From the NCBI GenBank assembly GCA_001995005.1, contig MDJN01000134.1:1-44951 (forward strand): 44,951 nt of DNA, written 5' to 3'. The notes under the pieces were generated by a model. The model did not search any database and was not told the DNA's origin. It was given only the letters and a program-made list of their open reading frames with translations. Positions 1 to 8,485 of the stretch are shown piece after piece. Position numbers and translations under genes: made by a program. Numbering within the stretch: the stretch's first letter is position 1; each line of letters starts with the position of its first letter. This DNA comes from Candidatus Parepulonipiscium sp. PG-Nun2H_MBin03 (lineage in GTDB: Bacteria > Bacillota > Clostridia > Lachnospirales > Cellulosilyticaceae).

Positions 1-327
1 ATCGGTAAAAACCTAGTTGCAATGATGATGCGTGGTGCAGGTATTGAAGTAATTGATGCAGGAGTTGACGTATCAACTGAAAAATTCTTAGAGTTAGGTG
101 AAAAACACAACGCTCAAATCTTATGTATGTCTTCTTTATTAACAACTACTATGGAAGCTACAGGAGATATTATTAAAGAGATTGAAGATGCAGGAAAAAG
201 AGATAAGTTTAAAATAATGGTAGGTGGAGCACCTGTTACAGAGGAGTATGCTAAGAAAATCGGAGCAGACTACTACACACCAGATGCAGCATCTGCAGCA
301 GAAGTTGCAAAACAAATTTTAGCTTAA
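1..327 (+). CDS. Corrinoid (B12-binding) methyltransferase carrier protein, C-terminal part
   Basis: The reading frame is open from the first base, so the gene begins upstream; about 108 C-terminal residues are present. The window opens with IGKNLVAMMMRGAGIEVIDA, which is the end of the DxHxxG cobalamin-binding loop (the Asp and His lie just outside) and the start of the Rossmann-like B12 domain. Further family marks are the SSLLTTTM segment, KIMVGGAPV and the C-terminal GADYYTPDAASA. Proteins of the MtbC/MttC/MtqC type carry a methyl group on cobalt between a substrate-specific methyltransferase and a tetrahydrofolate methyltransferase. The substrate cannot be told from this part; the partner MtxB should lie upstream of the window. 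A hairpin at 384-409 separates it from the activation genes that follow. Confidence 0.9.
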   Translation: MGKNLVAMMMRGAGIEVIDAGVDVSTEKFLELGEKHNAQILCMSSLLTTTMEATGDIIKEIEDAGKRDKFKIMVGGAPVTEEYAKKIGADYYTPDAASAAEVAKQILA

Positions 328-383
328 TTAAAAAAATATTAACTAAGATTGTAGATATTAAAAAAATAATTTGTATGCAAACA

Positions 384-414
384 GAGGGATACAGTAGTAT
401 GTATCCCTCATTTA
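384..414 (+). terminator. Hairpin terminator after the corrinoid protein gene
   Basis: A perfect 10-bp stem GAGGGATACA / TGTATCCCTC (384-393, 400-409) with a 6-nt loop is followed by ATTTAG. The T-tract is poor, so it may terminate only partly or act as a 3'-stabilising hairpin on an abundant corrinoid-protein mRNA. Confidence 0.6.
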
Positions 415-447
415 GTATAATCAGCTTAAATAGAGAGGAAAAAACGT

Positions 448-1344
448 ATGGACTTATATTTATTAACAGGATTTTTGGGTGCAGGTAAAACTACTACTAT
501 ATCCGAAATATTAAAAATATGGCAAGATAAGAAAGTTGCACTAATAATAAATGAATTTGGTAAAGCGGGAGTTGATGGTAAAATTTTAGATGATACATCA
601 TATTTATCTGAAATAACTGGGGGCTCTATTTTTTGTACCTGCAAAATTAACCAGTTTGAAAATGTGCTAATAAATATTATACAGCAAAAACCTGAAATAA
701 TTATCGTAGAAGCATCTGGTCTTAGTGACCCGACGAGCGCATATCAAATTTTAGATAAGTTTGACGAAGTAATATACAAAGGATGTATTTGTATTGTAGA
801 TGCATATTATTTTGAGAAAGTTATACGAACTGCAAAGGTTAGCAAAAAACAAGTTAGAATTTCAGATGCAATAATAATTAATAAACAAGATTTAGTAGAA
901 GAAGATAAAATAGAAGAAGTTAAAAAACTTATCTATATGCATAATCCATACGCTACAATACATCGCACTGCATTTGGGAAAATAGACTCTGAGTGGATAA
1001 TGGAGCTAGAACCTACTAGGAAAGAAGATGCAGGTATTAAAACACGGGATATAACTTTGCAAAAATATATGTTACACTTATCTGAGGCGTGCAGTTATAA
1101 CCAGTTAGTTAAGATGCTAGAAGTTTTTATTGAAGATACTTATAGAGTAAAAGGATTTGTAAAGATAGAAGATGGAAATTTCTTAGTAGATTGCGTAGGA
1201 GACAGTATAATAGTAAAACCTTATGAGGGAGAAGTTTTAGAAAATCTATTAGTAATTTTATCAGGAGATGGTTTGCCTGCTTATAAGAACTTAAAAAAAG
1301 CTAAGGAAATGTATTGCAAACAAATATTAAAGATAGAACGTTAA
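448..1344 (+). CDS. CobW/COG0523-type G3E GTPase linked to corrinoid methyltransferase
   Basis: A 298-aa P-loop GTPase. Seen: Walker A GFLGAGKTTT (residues 8-17), ESGL-like switch EASGLSDP (88-95), and the G4 motif NKQD (145-148). The usual metal-binding CxCC of COG0523 proteins is reduced to CTC (C63, C65) after GGSIF. The family covers metal or cofactor insertion GTPases (CobW, HypB and UreG relatives). Members next to corrinoid proteins and RACo are presumed to help with cobalamin or metal loading or with activation. The start ATG has GAGAGGA ahead of it. It lies 39 nt before the MetH-activation-like gene and reads as the first gene of that operon. Assignment to the superfamily is firm; the specific role is inferred from the neighbours. 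Confidence 0.85.
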   Translation: MDLYLLTGFLGAGKTTTISEILKIWQDKKVALIINEFGKAGVDGKILDDTSYLSEITGGSIFCTCKINQFENVLINIIQQKPEIIIVEASGLSDPTSAYQILDKFDEVIYKGCICIVDAYYFEKVIRTAKVSKKQVRISDAIIINKQDLVEEDKIEEVKKLIYMHNPYATIHRTAFGKIDSEWIMELEPTRKEDAGIKTRDITLQKYMLHLSEACSYNQLVKMLEVFIEDTYRVKGFVKIEDGNFLVDCVGDSIIVKPYEGEVLENLLVILSGDGLPAYKNLKKAKEMYCKQILKIER

Positions 1345-1382
1345 ATGTGTATAAAATAAAAAATAAATAGGGAGAGAATATA

Positions 1383-2042
1383 ATGCAGATTTATAGTAAA
1401 AACAAAACACACATTGTTAATGACTTTAGCATTAAATGGAATAAAACTAAAATTCTTAAATCTCTAGATTGTTTTCCGGATAGTCCGGTATATGATGTTA
1501 TGGAAGAAGTATATGATGAGCTGATAGAAGATATAGAGGAGTGGGTGCACCCTACGCTTGCATTTTATATAGAAGATGTGACAGAGGATTGTCAGATAGC
1601 AGAATTAAAAGATTGCACAGAAATTATATATATGACAGCGACAATCGGCGAAAAAATCAGCAATAGAATAACAGAAATGTTTGAAGCATATGATCAGATG
1701 GAGGCTATGTTATTAGATGCTGTTGCAACAAGTATTATTATGACGATATCTGAGCAAGTTCACCAAGTGGTATATAACTATATAAAAGATAGTGGATTTG
1801 GAGCAAAGGCAATATCACCTGGTGAATTTGGAGCAAATATAGAATATCAAACAATTATAGAAGAGAAGATGAATGGCGAAAATAATATTAGTGTAACGAA
1901 CTCATTTTTATTAGAGCCTATTAAATCAAGCTCTAAAATATATGGGCTTAAACAGGGGATACCTTTAAGCAAAGCTCTGCACAACTGTGGTTTATGTATG
2001 GATAAAACATGTAAGTGGAGGAGTGTGCCATATGCAGGTTAG
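1383..2042 (+). CDS. MetH-activation-domain-like protein (B12 methyltransferase accessory)
   Basis: A 219-aa protein. The central part ISPGEFGANIEY (144-155) followed by SFLLEPIKSSSKIYG (174-188) resembles the AdoMet-binding activation domain of cobalamin-dependent methionine synthase (RxxPGY... ML.P.KSVSG.). The C-terminus carries a Cys cluster CGLCMDKTCKWR (C202, C205, C210), as in the stand-alone activation-domain proteins found beside corrinoid methyltransferases. These stand-alone proteins have no firmly proven reaction; a role in reactivating or handling the corrinoid cofactor is inferred. RBS GGGAGAG precedes the ATG. The 3' end overlaps the RACo gene by 11 nt, so translation is probably coupled. 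Confidence 0.65.
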   Translation: MQIYSKNKTHIVNDFSIKWNKTKILKSLDCFPDSPVYDVMEEVYDELIEDIEEWVHPTLAFYIEDVTEDCQIAELKDCTEIIYMTATIGEKISNRITEMFEAYDQMEAMLLDAVATSIIMTISEQVHQVVYNYIKDSGFGAKAISPGEFGANIEYQTIIEEKMNGENNISVTNSFLLEPIKSSSKIYGLKQGIPLSKALHNCGLCMDKTCKWRSVPYAG

Positions 2043-3522
2043 TGTAAATAAAAGCAATGGAACTATATTAGATGAATTACGAAAAATGGATGTGCATATG
2101 AATGCACCCTGTAACGGAAATGGAACTTGCGGAAAATGTAAGGTGAAAATTTTAGGAAACGCTCCTGTACCTACAGATTTAGAACTAAAAAGCATGGAAC
2201 AAGCAATACTAGATGAGGGATATAGATTAGCTTGTAAAGTAAAATGTGATACAGATTTTACAATAGAGATGGATAGTGAAAAAGATAAGTTTAGCATAGT
2301 TGCAGATTATGCTGAGTTTAAAGAAGATTTAGTTTTAGACAGCACAGACGGGCTGGGGATTGCAATAGATATAGGTACAACTACAATAGCTCTTATGCTA
2401 GTAGATTTGCAAACAGGAGAAACATTAAAAACACATACTTTATTAAACAGCCAAAGAAGATATGGTTCAGACGTAATCTCACGTATTGATTATGCTAATA
2501 ATAATGGAGTAGAGGAGCTGCAAAATCATATAAAAGCGGATTTAATAACAGGTATAAAAAAACTAGCACCTGCAGTAGATGTAATAAGTAAAGTTGTAAT
2601 AGCAGCAAATACAACAATGCTACATTTGCTTACAGGAGCAAATTGCAAAGGATTAGGTGTATATCCGTTTACAGCAGAATTTTTAGATACGCAAACTGGT
2701 AAGTTAAGCGAGTTGTTTGGCGATGAATTTAGCGGAACATATACTCTGCTTGCTGGTGTCTCTACATATGTGGGAGCAGATATTGTAAGTGGTATGCTTA
2801 TGACAAATATGTATAATCAAGATGCTATAAGCCTGCTTGTTGATATAGGTACAAATGGTGAGATGGCGATTGGTAATAAAGATGGCATACTATGTTTAGC
2901 TACGGCAGCAGGTCCGGCGTTTGAGGGTGGCAATATTAGTTGTGGCATAGGAAGTATTGAGGGTGCAATATGCAAAGTATTTGATAATAAAGGTACATTT
3001 ACTGTCAACACAATTGAGGATAAAGAAGCAGCAGGGATATGCGGAAGTGGCTTAATAGATGCGATAGCTTGTGCATTAAAACAAGGTATGATAGATGAAA
3101 CAGGATATGTAGAAACAGATGATGATAAAATTCATCTGACTGATAAGATTTCTCTGAACCAAAAAGATATACGTGAGTTCCAACTGGCAAAATCGGCAAT
3201 ACGTGCAGGCGTAGAAGTATTACTAATAAAGCATGGGGTAAAGGCTGGGGATATTGAAAATGTATATTTAGCAGGGGGATTTGGACAATTTATAAATCTT
3301 GATAATGCATTTGATATAGGGCTTTTGCCGAAAGAATTTGTAGGCAAGGTGCAACGTGTGGGTAATATATCAGCAGGTGGAGCAAAAAAATATCTTGTGT
3401 ATAAAGACCAACAAGCGTCTGTGGAAAAAATTACTGAAATTGCAGTCGATTTAAACTTGGCACATGACCCTATATTTAATGAATTTTTCGCAACGCATAT
3501 GCTTTTTGAAGAAGAAGAGTAA
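2032..3522 (+). CDS. RACo-type ATP-dependent reductive activator of corrinoid proteins
   Basis: A 496-aa protein. The N-terminal plant-type [2Fe-2S] domain has C27, C33, C36 (CNGNGTCGKC) and C68. The linker is followed by an ASKHA-fold ATPase with the phosphate-1 loop GIAIDIGTTT (109-118), the AANTTMLHLL segment, DIGTNGE (phosphate 2) and VYLAGGFGQF near the C-terminus. The family uses ATP hydrolysis to drive electrons uphill from the Fe-S cluster to Co(II), restoring Co(I) in corrinoid proteins that have been oxidised. I placed the start at the ATG at 2032 because GGAGGAG lies 7 nt upstream; a GTG at 1987 would add 15 residues without a ribosome site. It overlaps the previous gene by 11 nt. 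At about 500 aa it is one of the shorter family members. Confidence 0.9.
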   Translation: MQVSVNKSNGTILDELRKMDVHMNAPCNGNGTCGKCKVKILGNAPVPTDLELKSMEQAILDEGYRLACKVKCDTDFTIEMDSEKDKFSIVADYAEFKEDLVLDSTDGLGIAIDIGTTTIALMLVDLQTGETLKTHTLLNSQRRYGSDVISRIDYANNNGVEELQNHIKADLITGIKKLAPAVDVISKVVIAANTTMLHLLTGANCKGLGVYPFTAEFLDTQTGKLSELFGDEFSGTYTLLAGVSTYVGADIVSGMLMTNMYNQDAISLLVDIGTNGEMAIGNKDGILCLATAAGPAFEGGNISCGIGSIEGAICKVFDNKGTFTVNTIEDKEAAGICGSGLIDAIACALKQGMIDETGYVETDDDKIHLTDKISLNQKDIREFQLAKSAIRAGVEVLLIKHGVKAGDIENVYLAGGFGQFINLDNAFDIGLLPKEFVGKVQRVGNISAGGAKKYLVYKDQQASVEKITEIAVDLNLAHDPIFNEFFATHMLFEEEE

Positions 3523-3528
3523 AATGCT

Positions 3529-3564
3529 AAAGCCACCAAAATTGCTTTGGTGGTTTTTATTTTA
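3529..3564. terminator. Bidirectional intrinsic terminator between convergent genes
   Basis: Stem CCACCAAA / TTTGGTGG (3533-3540, 3546-3553), extended by A-T and G-T pairs, with a 5-nt loop. On the plus strand it is followed by TTTTTATTTT. On the minus strand it is followed by CTTTAGCATTTTA and overlaps the stop codon region of the 63-aa gene. It can end both the RACo operon and the kinase cassette. Confidence 0.8.
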
Positions 3565-3753
3565 GCCAATTAATTTGTTAACGTCTATAGGGACTATTTT
3601 AGAATATCCATTTCCTAAATCAACTAAATGTGAATTATTTACATAATCGATGCATTTTGACTTTGTCATTCTATCTGCTAAACTAATTTCTGTGTATGGG
3701 TTGCAAAGATGTTCTCTAGAGTGTCGGCTAGATGAAATAATTATCTTTTTCAT
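3562..3753 (-). CDS. Small protein of unknown function (63 aa), kinase cassette
   Basis: I do not recognise this protein. It begins MKKIIISSSRHSREHLCNP, has a mixed charged/polar composition, no signal peptide and no membrane segment. The gene is credible because AGGAGGT sits 7 nt before its ATG, it starts 17 nt after the kinase gene on the same strand, and the terminator lies right at its end. The two Cys and two His residues do not form a recognisable metal motif. It could be a substrate, regulator or effector of the kinase upstream, but nothing in the sequence proves that. Confidence 0.65.
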   Translation of the reverse strand: MKKIIISSSRHSREHLCNPYTEISLADRMTKSKCIDYVNNSHLVDLGNGYSKIVPIDVNKLIG

Positions 3754-3769
3754 ATAATTACCTCCTATT

Positions 3770-4585
3770 TTAAATATTATTTATAAGGCTTAAATCATTC
3801 ATAATTTGTATAGTATTAGTATATCGTTTAGTATTATCAACAGATAAAGCTTTTAATACTATTTGCTTAAGTGAGTGAGGGATATTAGCGGAAAAGACTT
3901 TTCTGTCCGGAAATCGCCCTTTTAATGTAGCATGCATAAGATCTGTGGGTGTGCTAATTTTTTGGAGCATACAGGTTTTATTAAAAATATTATCCTCATT
4001 GCAAAGCTGATACATGGTTAGTCCTATTTGAAAAATATCTGTTTGCACAGTGTGTGCCAATGCTATATAAGACTCAGGGGACCTGTGTTGTAAGTCCATT
4101 ATGGGCTGTTTAACAATACCGTATCTATCCATAAATTTTGATAATCCAAAATCAGTAATCAATGCTTTGTTGCTAGAATCAAGTAGTATATTAGTAGGCT
4201 TGATATCCAGATGCAGCAGGTTGTTTGAATGTATGTAGGTAATTGCACATAATAAGTCTAGTGAATATTTAATAATCTCACGTATAGTAAGGCATCTTGT
4301 TTGCATCAGTGAATGCAGGGAACCTCTATTATAATAAGGCATGGCTAAATAAATATTTTCGTGGTCTTGTGCGGCGTATTGAATTTTAACTACATTAGGG
4401 TGTTTATTGGCGTATATTATTTGAGATTCTAAAAAATATTTATCAACATTAAATTTACTTTTAGATATTTGTTTGATTACTAATTCCATATTTAGTTGCA
4501 CATCTTTTGCGAGAAAAAGCGTAGAATTATTTCCTTCTAAATGACCTATATCCTTTATTTTAGTAAATTTAATAAATCCCGTCAT
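3770..4585 (-). CDS. Soluble Hanks-type Ser/Thr protein kinase
   Basis: A 271-aa protein that is a bare kinase domain with no membrane segment and no PASTA repeats. Catalytic marks: ATP-binding Lys38 (ELVIKQI), alphaC Glu53, catalytic loop HLDIKPTN (125-132, with D127, K129, N132), DFG at 145-147, and SPE (169-171) in place of APE. The glycine-rich loop GHLEGNNST is degenerate. All catalytic residues are kept, so it is probably active. RBS GGAGGAGG precedes the ATG, and the gene overlaps the upstream unknown gene by 17 nt. It is not the usual PrkC/Stk1 housekeeping kinase, which is membrane-bound with PASTA domains and sits beside prpC. No phosphatase gene is present here. Confidence 0.9.
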   Translation of the reverse strand: MTGFIKFTKIKDIGHLEGNNSTLFLAKDVQLNMELVIKQISKSKFNVDKYFLESQIIYANKHPNVVKIQYAAQDHENIYLAMPYYNRGSLHSLMQTRCLTIREIIKYSLDLLCAITYIHSNNLLHLDIKPTNILLDSSNKALITDFGLSKFMDRYGIVKQPIMDLQHRSPESYIALAHTVQTDIFQIGLTMYQLCNEDNIFNKTCMLQKISTPTDLMHATLKGRFPDRKVFSANIPHSLKQIVLKALSVDNTKRYTNTIQIMNDLSLINNI

Positions 4586-5075
4586 TAACCTCCTCCTTTA
4601 CCATAACAGCCAAAGCAACTAATATAGCTTCTTGATAATGCAAAGTAACTTCTTGGTTTTCGTCTGTTTTATAGTCTGTTATGTCTAATACTTCACGCAT
4701 CATGTCTGAGCAATTATAAGTAGTTAATTCTAAAATTGTAGATATAGTATTAAATGTGCATAGTAAGTATTTATTAATTATAGTACTAGAAAATAATTCA
4801 ATTAAAACCCCTTCTAGGTTAAATCTAAATAGGTGAGTATGATTTAGATTTTCATACCCTTCTATTAGCTTTATTCCAGCGTAACATACATTATATTGTG
4901 ATATTATAGTTATAATATTATTTCTTATATACGCAAGCTTATCAGGTATATCCATTAAGATAGGAACCTTTAAACTTGATATACTCTTAATAGTATAGTC
5001 ATCTGTGTTATTTGATACAATACAATAATAAATTTCGTTTGCTTTGACTCTAAATCCAATAGATACTTTTTGCAT
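4569..5075 (-). CDS. Unknown protein, possible RNase H/RuvC-like fold (168 aa)
   Basis: I do not recognise this family with confidence. The pattern of an N-terminal beta hairpin (KVSIGFRVKANEIYYCIV), a central strand (YAGIKLIEGY), a long strand-helix segment and a C-terminal helix EAILVALAVMV recalls the RNase H/RuvC-like fold of DUF3010-type proteins. The acidic catalytic residues are not evident, so a non-catalytic role is possible. I chose the ATG at 5073-5075 because GAAGGTGG lies just upstream; a GTG at 5084 sits inside that ribosome site. It is the first gene of the kinase cassette and overlaps the kinase gene by 17 nt. Confidence 0.7.
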   Translation of the reverse strand: MQKVSIGFRVKANEIYYCIVSNNTDDYTIKSISSLKVPILMDIPDKLAYIRNNIITIISQYNVCYAGIKLIEGYENLNHTHLFRFNLEGVLIELFSSTIINKYLLCTFNTISTILELTTYNCSDMMREVLDITDYKTDENQEVTLHYQEAILVALAVMVKEEVNDGIY

Positions 5076-5112
5076 ATTGGCCACCTTCTTTTGAACTGCA
5101 ACGTATAATAAT

Positions 5113-5162
5113 AGATACTATTATATTATATTATACTATATTATACTATAACATAATAGTAT
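5113..5162. repeat. Three 10-bp A/T tandem repeats inside an inverted repeat, divergent promoter region
   Basis: Three head-to-tail units TTATA(T/C)TATA occupy 5121-5150, flanked by the inverted repeat ACTATTAT / ATAATAGT. The element lies between the divergent kinase cassette and dprA. Several TATAAT-like hexamers occur on both strands, so this is probably the promoter/operator zone of both directions. The helical-turn spacing of 10 bp suits a cooperative DNA-binding protein, but a chance A/T expansion cannot be excluded. Confidence 0.5.
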
Positions 5163-5262
5163 GTATGCAAAACAAGAGTGCATGGGTATTTAATAAATTA
5201 TTTTGTTTAAACTCTTAATATTTTGGTAATTCTTTAATTAGAATTTTTTAGAAGGTGATAAG

Positions 5263-6351
5263 GTGGAAGTAATTTATAAAATGTGGTTACACCACACACA
5301 TATGCCAGAAATGGTAAAATTAAAATTATTAAACTATAAGAACAAGAATTATAAAAATATTTATGACATGACGTATAGAGAATTTGATAAAATAGGCGTG
5401 AGATACGAGTATATAAAAAAGATGGAAGAATCCAAAAAAAATATGATAAAATATTCGGAAATTGTAGAATATACTAGGCAAAATAGCATAGATATTATAG
5501 ATATAACACAAACAGAATATCCAAAATTATTAAAAGAAATACCTGATCCACCTATTATATTATATGGAAAAGGCAATAAAAAATCTTTATTAGAAGAAAT
5601 AAAATTTGCTATTGTAGGAACGAGGCAACACTCAGATTATGGGGAGCAAATGGCGAGGCAGTTTTCGGCCGAGCTTTCTCAACGTGGATTTTGCATAACT
5701 AGCGGAATGGCACTAGGAATAGATGCTATAGCACATGAAAGTGCTCTGAGACAAAATAATAATACTATAGCAGTATTAGGCACTGGTGTAGACATATGTT
5801 ACCCTATAGTAAACAATAATTTATATAATAAAATATTAGAACATGGTTATATGATATCCGAATATGCCCCTAGAACTATGGCTAAGACATATCACTTTCC
5901 GAAAAGAAATAGAATTGTAAGTGGCATGTCAGTTGGAGTATTAATTGTAGAAGCGGGATTAAAGAGTGGTTCTTTAATAACTGCAAACATAGCACTTGAG
6001 CAAAATAGAGAAGTATTTTCAATTCCTGCGGATGTGGATAAGATTAGAGGAAGAGGAACAAATGAGATAATTAAAGTTAGTGCAGCAAAGTTAGTAGAAA
6101 ATATAGAAGATATAATGAATGATATACCAGACCACGTGACAAAAAAATTAATATCCTCTAAAGAACAACATTCTCTTGATAAAGTTCAAAGCATAGTTTA
6201 TAATGGTTTAAGTTGGCAACCTATATCGTATGCACAACTTGAATATAAAACGAAAATAGATACACAATCATTGGATGTGGCATTGATGCGTCTTGAAATG
6301 CAACAGTATATAAAAAAAGTATTGGGGAATAAATACGTAAAATTAAAATAG
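5263..6351 (+). CDS. dprA: DNA processing protein DprA (Smf)
   Basis: A 362-aa protein. It loads RecA onto incoming single-stranded DNA during natural transformation and is widespread even in bacteria not known to be competent. The N-terminal helical part (about 1-85) is followed by the Rossmann-like domain with FAIVGTRQHSDYG (115-127), SGMALGID (147-154), TIAVLGTGVDICYP, KRNRIVSGMS, VVEAG-like IVEAGLKSGSL and GRGTNEII. A C-terminal winged-helix-like segment ends the protein. The GTG start at 5263 is preferred because GAAGG lies 7 nt before it; an ATG at 5281 is an alternative. topA follows after 15 nt, the common Bacillota order. Confidence 0.95.
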   Translation: MEVIYKMWLHHTHMPEMVKLKLLNYKNKNYKNIYDMTYREFDKIGVRYEYIKKMEESKKNMIKYSEIVEYTRQNSIDIIDITQTEYPKLLKEIPDPPIILYGKGNKKSLLEEIKFAIVGTRQHSDYGEQMARQFSAELSQRGFCITSGMALGIDAIAHESALRQNNNTIAVLGTGVDICYPIVNNNLYNKILEHGYMISEYAPRTMAKTYHFPKRNRIVSGMSVGVLIVEAGLKSGSLITANIALEQNREVFSIPADVDKIRGRGTNEIIKVSAAKLVENIEDIMNDIPDHVTKKLISSKEQHSLDKVQSIVYNGLSWQPISYAQLEYKTKIDTQSLDVALMRLEMQQYIKKVLGNKYVKLK

Positions 6352-6366
6352 AAGGAGTGGTTAAAT

Positions 6367-8430
6367 GTGGCTAATAACTTAGTAATTGTTGAGTCTGCAG
6401 CTAAAGTTAACACGATTAGTAAATTTTTAGGAAAGTCTTATAAAGTAGAAGCTTCTATAGGGCACGTTAGAGATTTACCAAAGAGCCAACTGGGTGTAGA
6501 TGTAGACAATGATTACGAGCCAAAATACATTACTATAAGAGGAAAAGGAGAAGTCTTAAAAAAGCTACGCAAAGAGGCCAAAGCTGCTAAATGTATATAT
6601 CTTGCAACTGACCCTGATAGAGAAGGAGAGGCAATATCATGGCATTTATATTATGCACTGCGTCTTGAGGATAAAGAAGTTAAAAGGATTACTTTTAATG
6701 AAATTACAGAAGGTGCTGTTAAAGAGGCTATAAAAAACCCTAGAGATATAGATACAAATTTAGTAGATGCACAACAAGCTAGAAGAATATTAGATAGGCT
6801 AGTTGGATATAAGATAAGTCCTATACTATGGAAAAAAATTAGAAAAGGACTTAGTGCGGGAAGGGTACAATCTGTTACCTTAAGGCTAATTTGTGACAGA
6901 GAAAAACTAATAAATGATTTTGTAGAGCAAGAATATTGGTCGATAGAAACTTTATTCAAGATGGGTAAAACAAAAGGTTTTACTGCAAAGTTGCACCACA
7001 AAAGCGGAAAAAAGATAGAAATTAGAAATGAACAAGAGGCAGCCGACATTATAAAAGAGTGTGAGCAGAATAAATATTTAGTACAAGAGTGTAAGACGAG
7101 TAAAAGGATTAAAAACACTTATTTACCGTTTATAACAAGCACATTACAACAAGAAGCCTCAAGACAATTAGGTTTTTCTAATCATAAGACTATGAATATA
7201 GCTCAGCAATTGTACGAAGGGATAAAGGTGGATAAAACTGAGTTTGGTATAGTAACATATATTAGAACAGATTCTACTAGAATATCAGAGACATCCGCAG
7301 AGCAAGCAGCAAATTTTATATTATCAACTTATGGTGAGGAGTACTTGCCTAATCAGAATACTAAAAAGGTGAAGACCTCTAAGATACAAGATGCACATGA
7401 AGCTATTAGGCCGACATATATAGAAAAAACGCCTGCCATGCTTAAAGAGTATCTATCAAGAGACCAATATAGATTATATAACTTAATTTATAATAGGTTC
7501 CTGGCAAGTCAAATGGCATGTGCAATTTTTGATACTCATTCTATTACAATAGAAAACGGAGAGTATACATTTAAAGCAAGCTACCAAAAAGTAAACTTTG
7601 ATGGTTTTCTAAAAGTGTATAATGATAATCCAGAAGATAAGCAAACTAAAACTATAACAGTACAAGAAGGTGAAGAGCTAGAGCCTATCCAAATCACTCC
7701 AAAACAACATTTTACACAACCTCCAGGTAGATTCTCAGAAAGTTCTATAGTAAAAGTATTAGAAGAAAATGGAGTAGGAAGGCCTAGTACATATGCACCT
7801 ACTATTACAACGTTATTAGCACGTGGATATGTTACAAAAGAAAATAAAGTGTTATACCCAACGGATTTAGGCGAGATTGTAAATAATATAATGTTAAATT
7901 ATTTTGATGAGATTGTTGGAGTGGAATTTACTGCGCAACTAGAGATGATACTAGACCAAATAGCAGCAGGCAATATAGAATGGAAAGAAATTATCAAGGC
8001 CTTTTACCCATACTTTAACCAAGCTGTGCAAAAAGCTGAGCTTGAGATTGAAAATATTGATATGACAGAAAAGACTGACATACCGTGTGAGAAATGTGGC
8101 ACCAATTTAGTGGTAAAATACAGTAAGTATGGAAAATTTTTAGGATGTTCAAATTTTCCAGACTGTACTTTTGCCAAGCCTTGGCAAGAAGCTATTGGTA
8201 TAAAATGTCCAAAATGTGCAGGAGAAATTATACTACGTAAAACTAAAAAAGGACGCATATATTATGGGTGCGAAAATAACCTAGATGATAAGTGCGACTT
8301 TATGTCTTGGCAAAAACCTACAGGAGACACGTGTCCTACTTGTGGCGATGCATTGGTAGAGAAAGGCTCAGCAAAAAAGATTGTTTGCAAGAGCGAAACA
8401 TGTAATTACGGAAAAGAGAATAAGAAATAA
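6367..8430 (+). CDS. topA: DNA topoisomerase I (type IA)
   Basis: A 687-aa enzyme that relaxes negative supercoils through a 5'-phosphotyrosine intermediate. N-terminal TOPRIM domain: LVIVESAAK at the start and DPDREGEAISWHL further on. The active-site Tyr is Tyr298 in TYIRTDSTR. GRPSTYAPTI and the QPPGRFSE segments are also typical. Three C-terminal zinc ribbons are visible: CEKCG...C...C, CPKCAG...C...C and CPTCGD...C...C. The start is GTG at 6367 with GAAGGAG 7-10 nt upstream; an overlapping ATG at 6365 is out of frame and stops at once. Confidence 0.97.
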   Translation: MANNLVIVESAAKVNTISKFLGKSYKVEASIGHVRDLPKSQLGVDVDNDYEPKYITIRGKGEVLKKLRKEAKAAKCIYLATDPDREGEAISWHLYYALRLEDKEVKRITFNEITEGAVKEAIKNPRDIDTNLVDAQQARRILDRLVGYKISPILWKKIRKGLSAGRVQSVTLRLICDREKLINDFVEQEYWSIETLFKMGKTKGFTAKLHHKSGKKIEIRNEQEAADIIKECEQNKYLVQECKTSKRIKNTYLPFITSTLQQEASRQLGFSNHKTMNIAQQLYEGIKVDKTEFGIVTYIRTDSTRISETSAEQAANFILSTYGEEYLPNQNTKKVKTSKIQDAHEAIRPTYIEKTPAMLKEYLSRDQYRLYNLIYNRFLASQMACAIFDTHSITIENGEYTFKASYQKVNFDGFLKVYNDNPEDKQTKTITVQEGEELEPIQITPKQHFTQPPGRFSESSIVKVLEENGVGRPSTYAPTITTLLARGYVTKENKVLYPTDLGEIVNNIMLNYFDEIVGVEFTAQLEMILDQIAAGNIEWKEIIKAFYPYFNQAVQKAELEIENIDMTEKTDIPCEKCGTNLVVKYSKYGKFLGCSNFPDCTFAKPWQEAIGIKCPKCAGEIILRKTKKGRIYYGCENNLDDKCDFMSWQKPTGDTCPTCGDALVEKGSAKKIVCKSETCNYGKENKK

Positions 8431-8439
8431 TATGATGGG

Positions 8440-8472
8440 GGGTGGTGCTATAAATGGCATTACCCTCTTTTG
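8440..8472 (+). terminator. Possible weak terminator or leader hairpin between topA and mnmH
   Basis: Stem GGGTGGTGC / GCATTACCC (8440-8448, 8457-8465; 9 bp with two G-U pairs) and 8-nt loop, followed by TCTTTTG. The mnmH ribosome site begins only about 10 nt later. Read-through is likely. Confidence 0.35.
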
Positions 8473-8485
8473 AATAAGGAGAAAT

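Noticed and set aside
3132..3569. 145-codon open frame on the minus strand
   Set aside because: Antisense to the RACo gene and running through the terminator; no ribosome site or domain.
5121..5150. Short repeats considered as a CRISPR array
   Set aside because: Units are only 10 bp with no spacers between them, and no cas gene is near.
6651..7118. 155-codon open frame on the minus strand
   Set aside because: Lies wholly inside topA in the opposite direction; shadow of the A/T-rich coding sequence.
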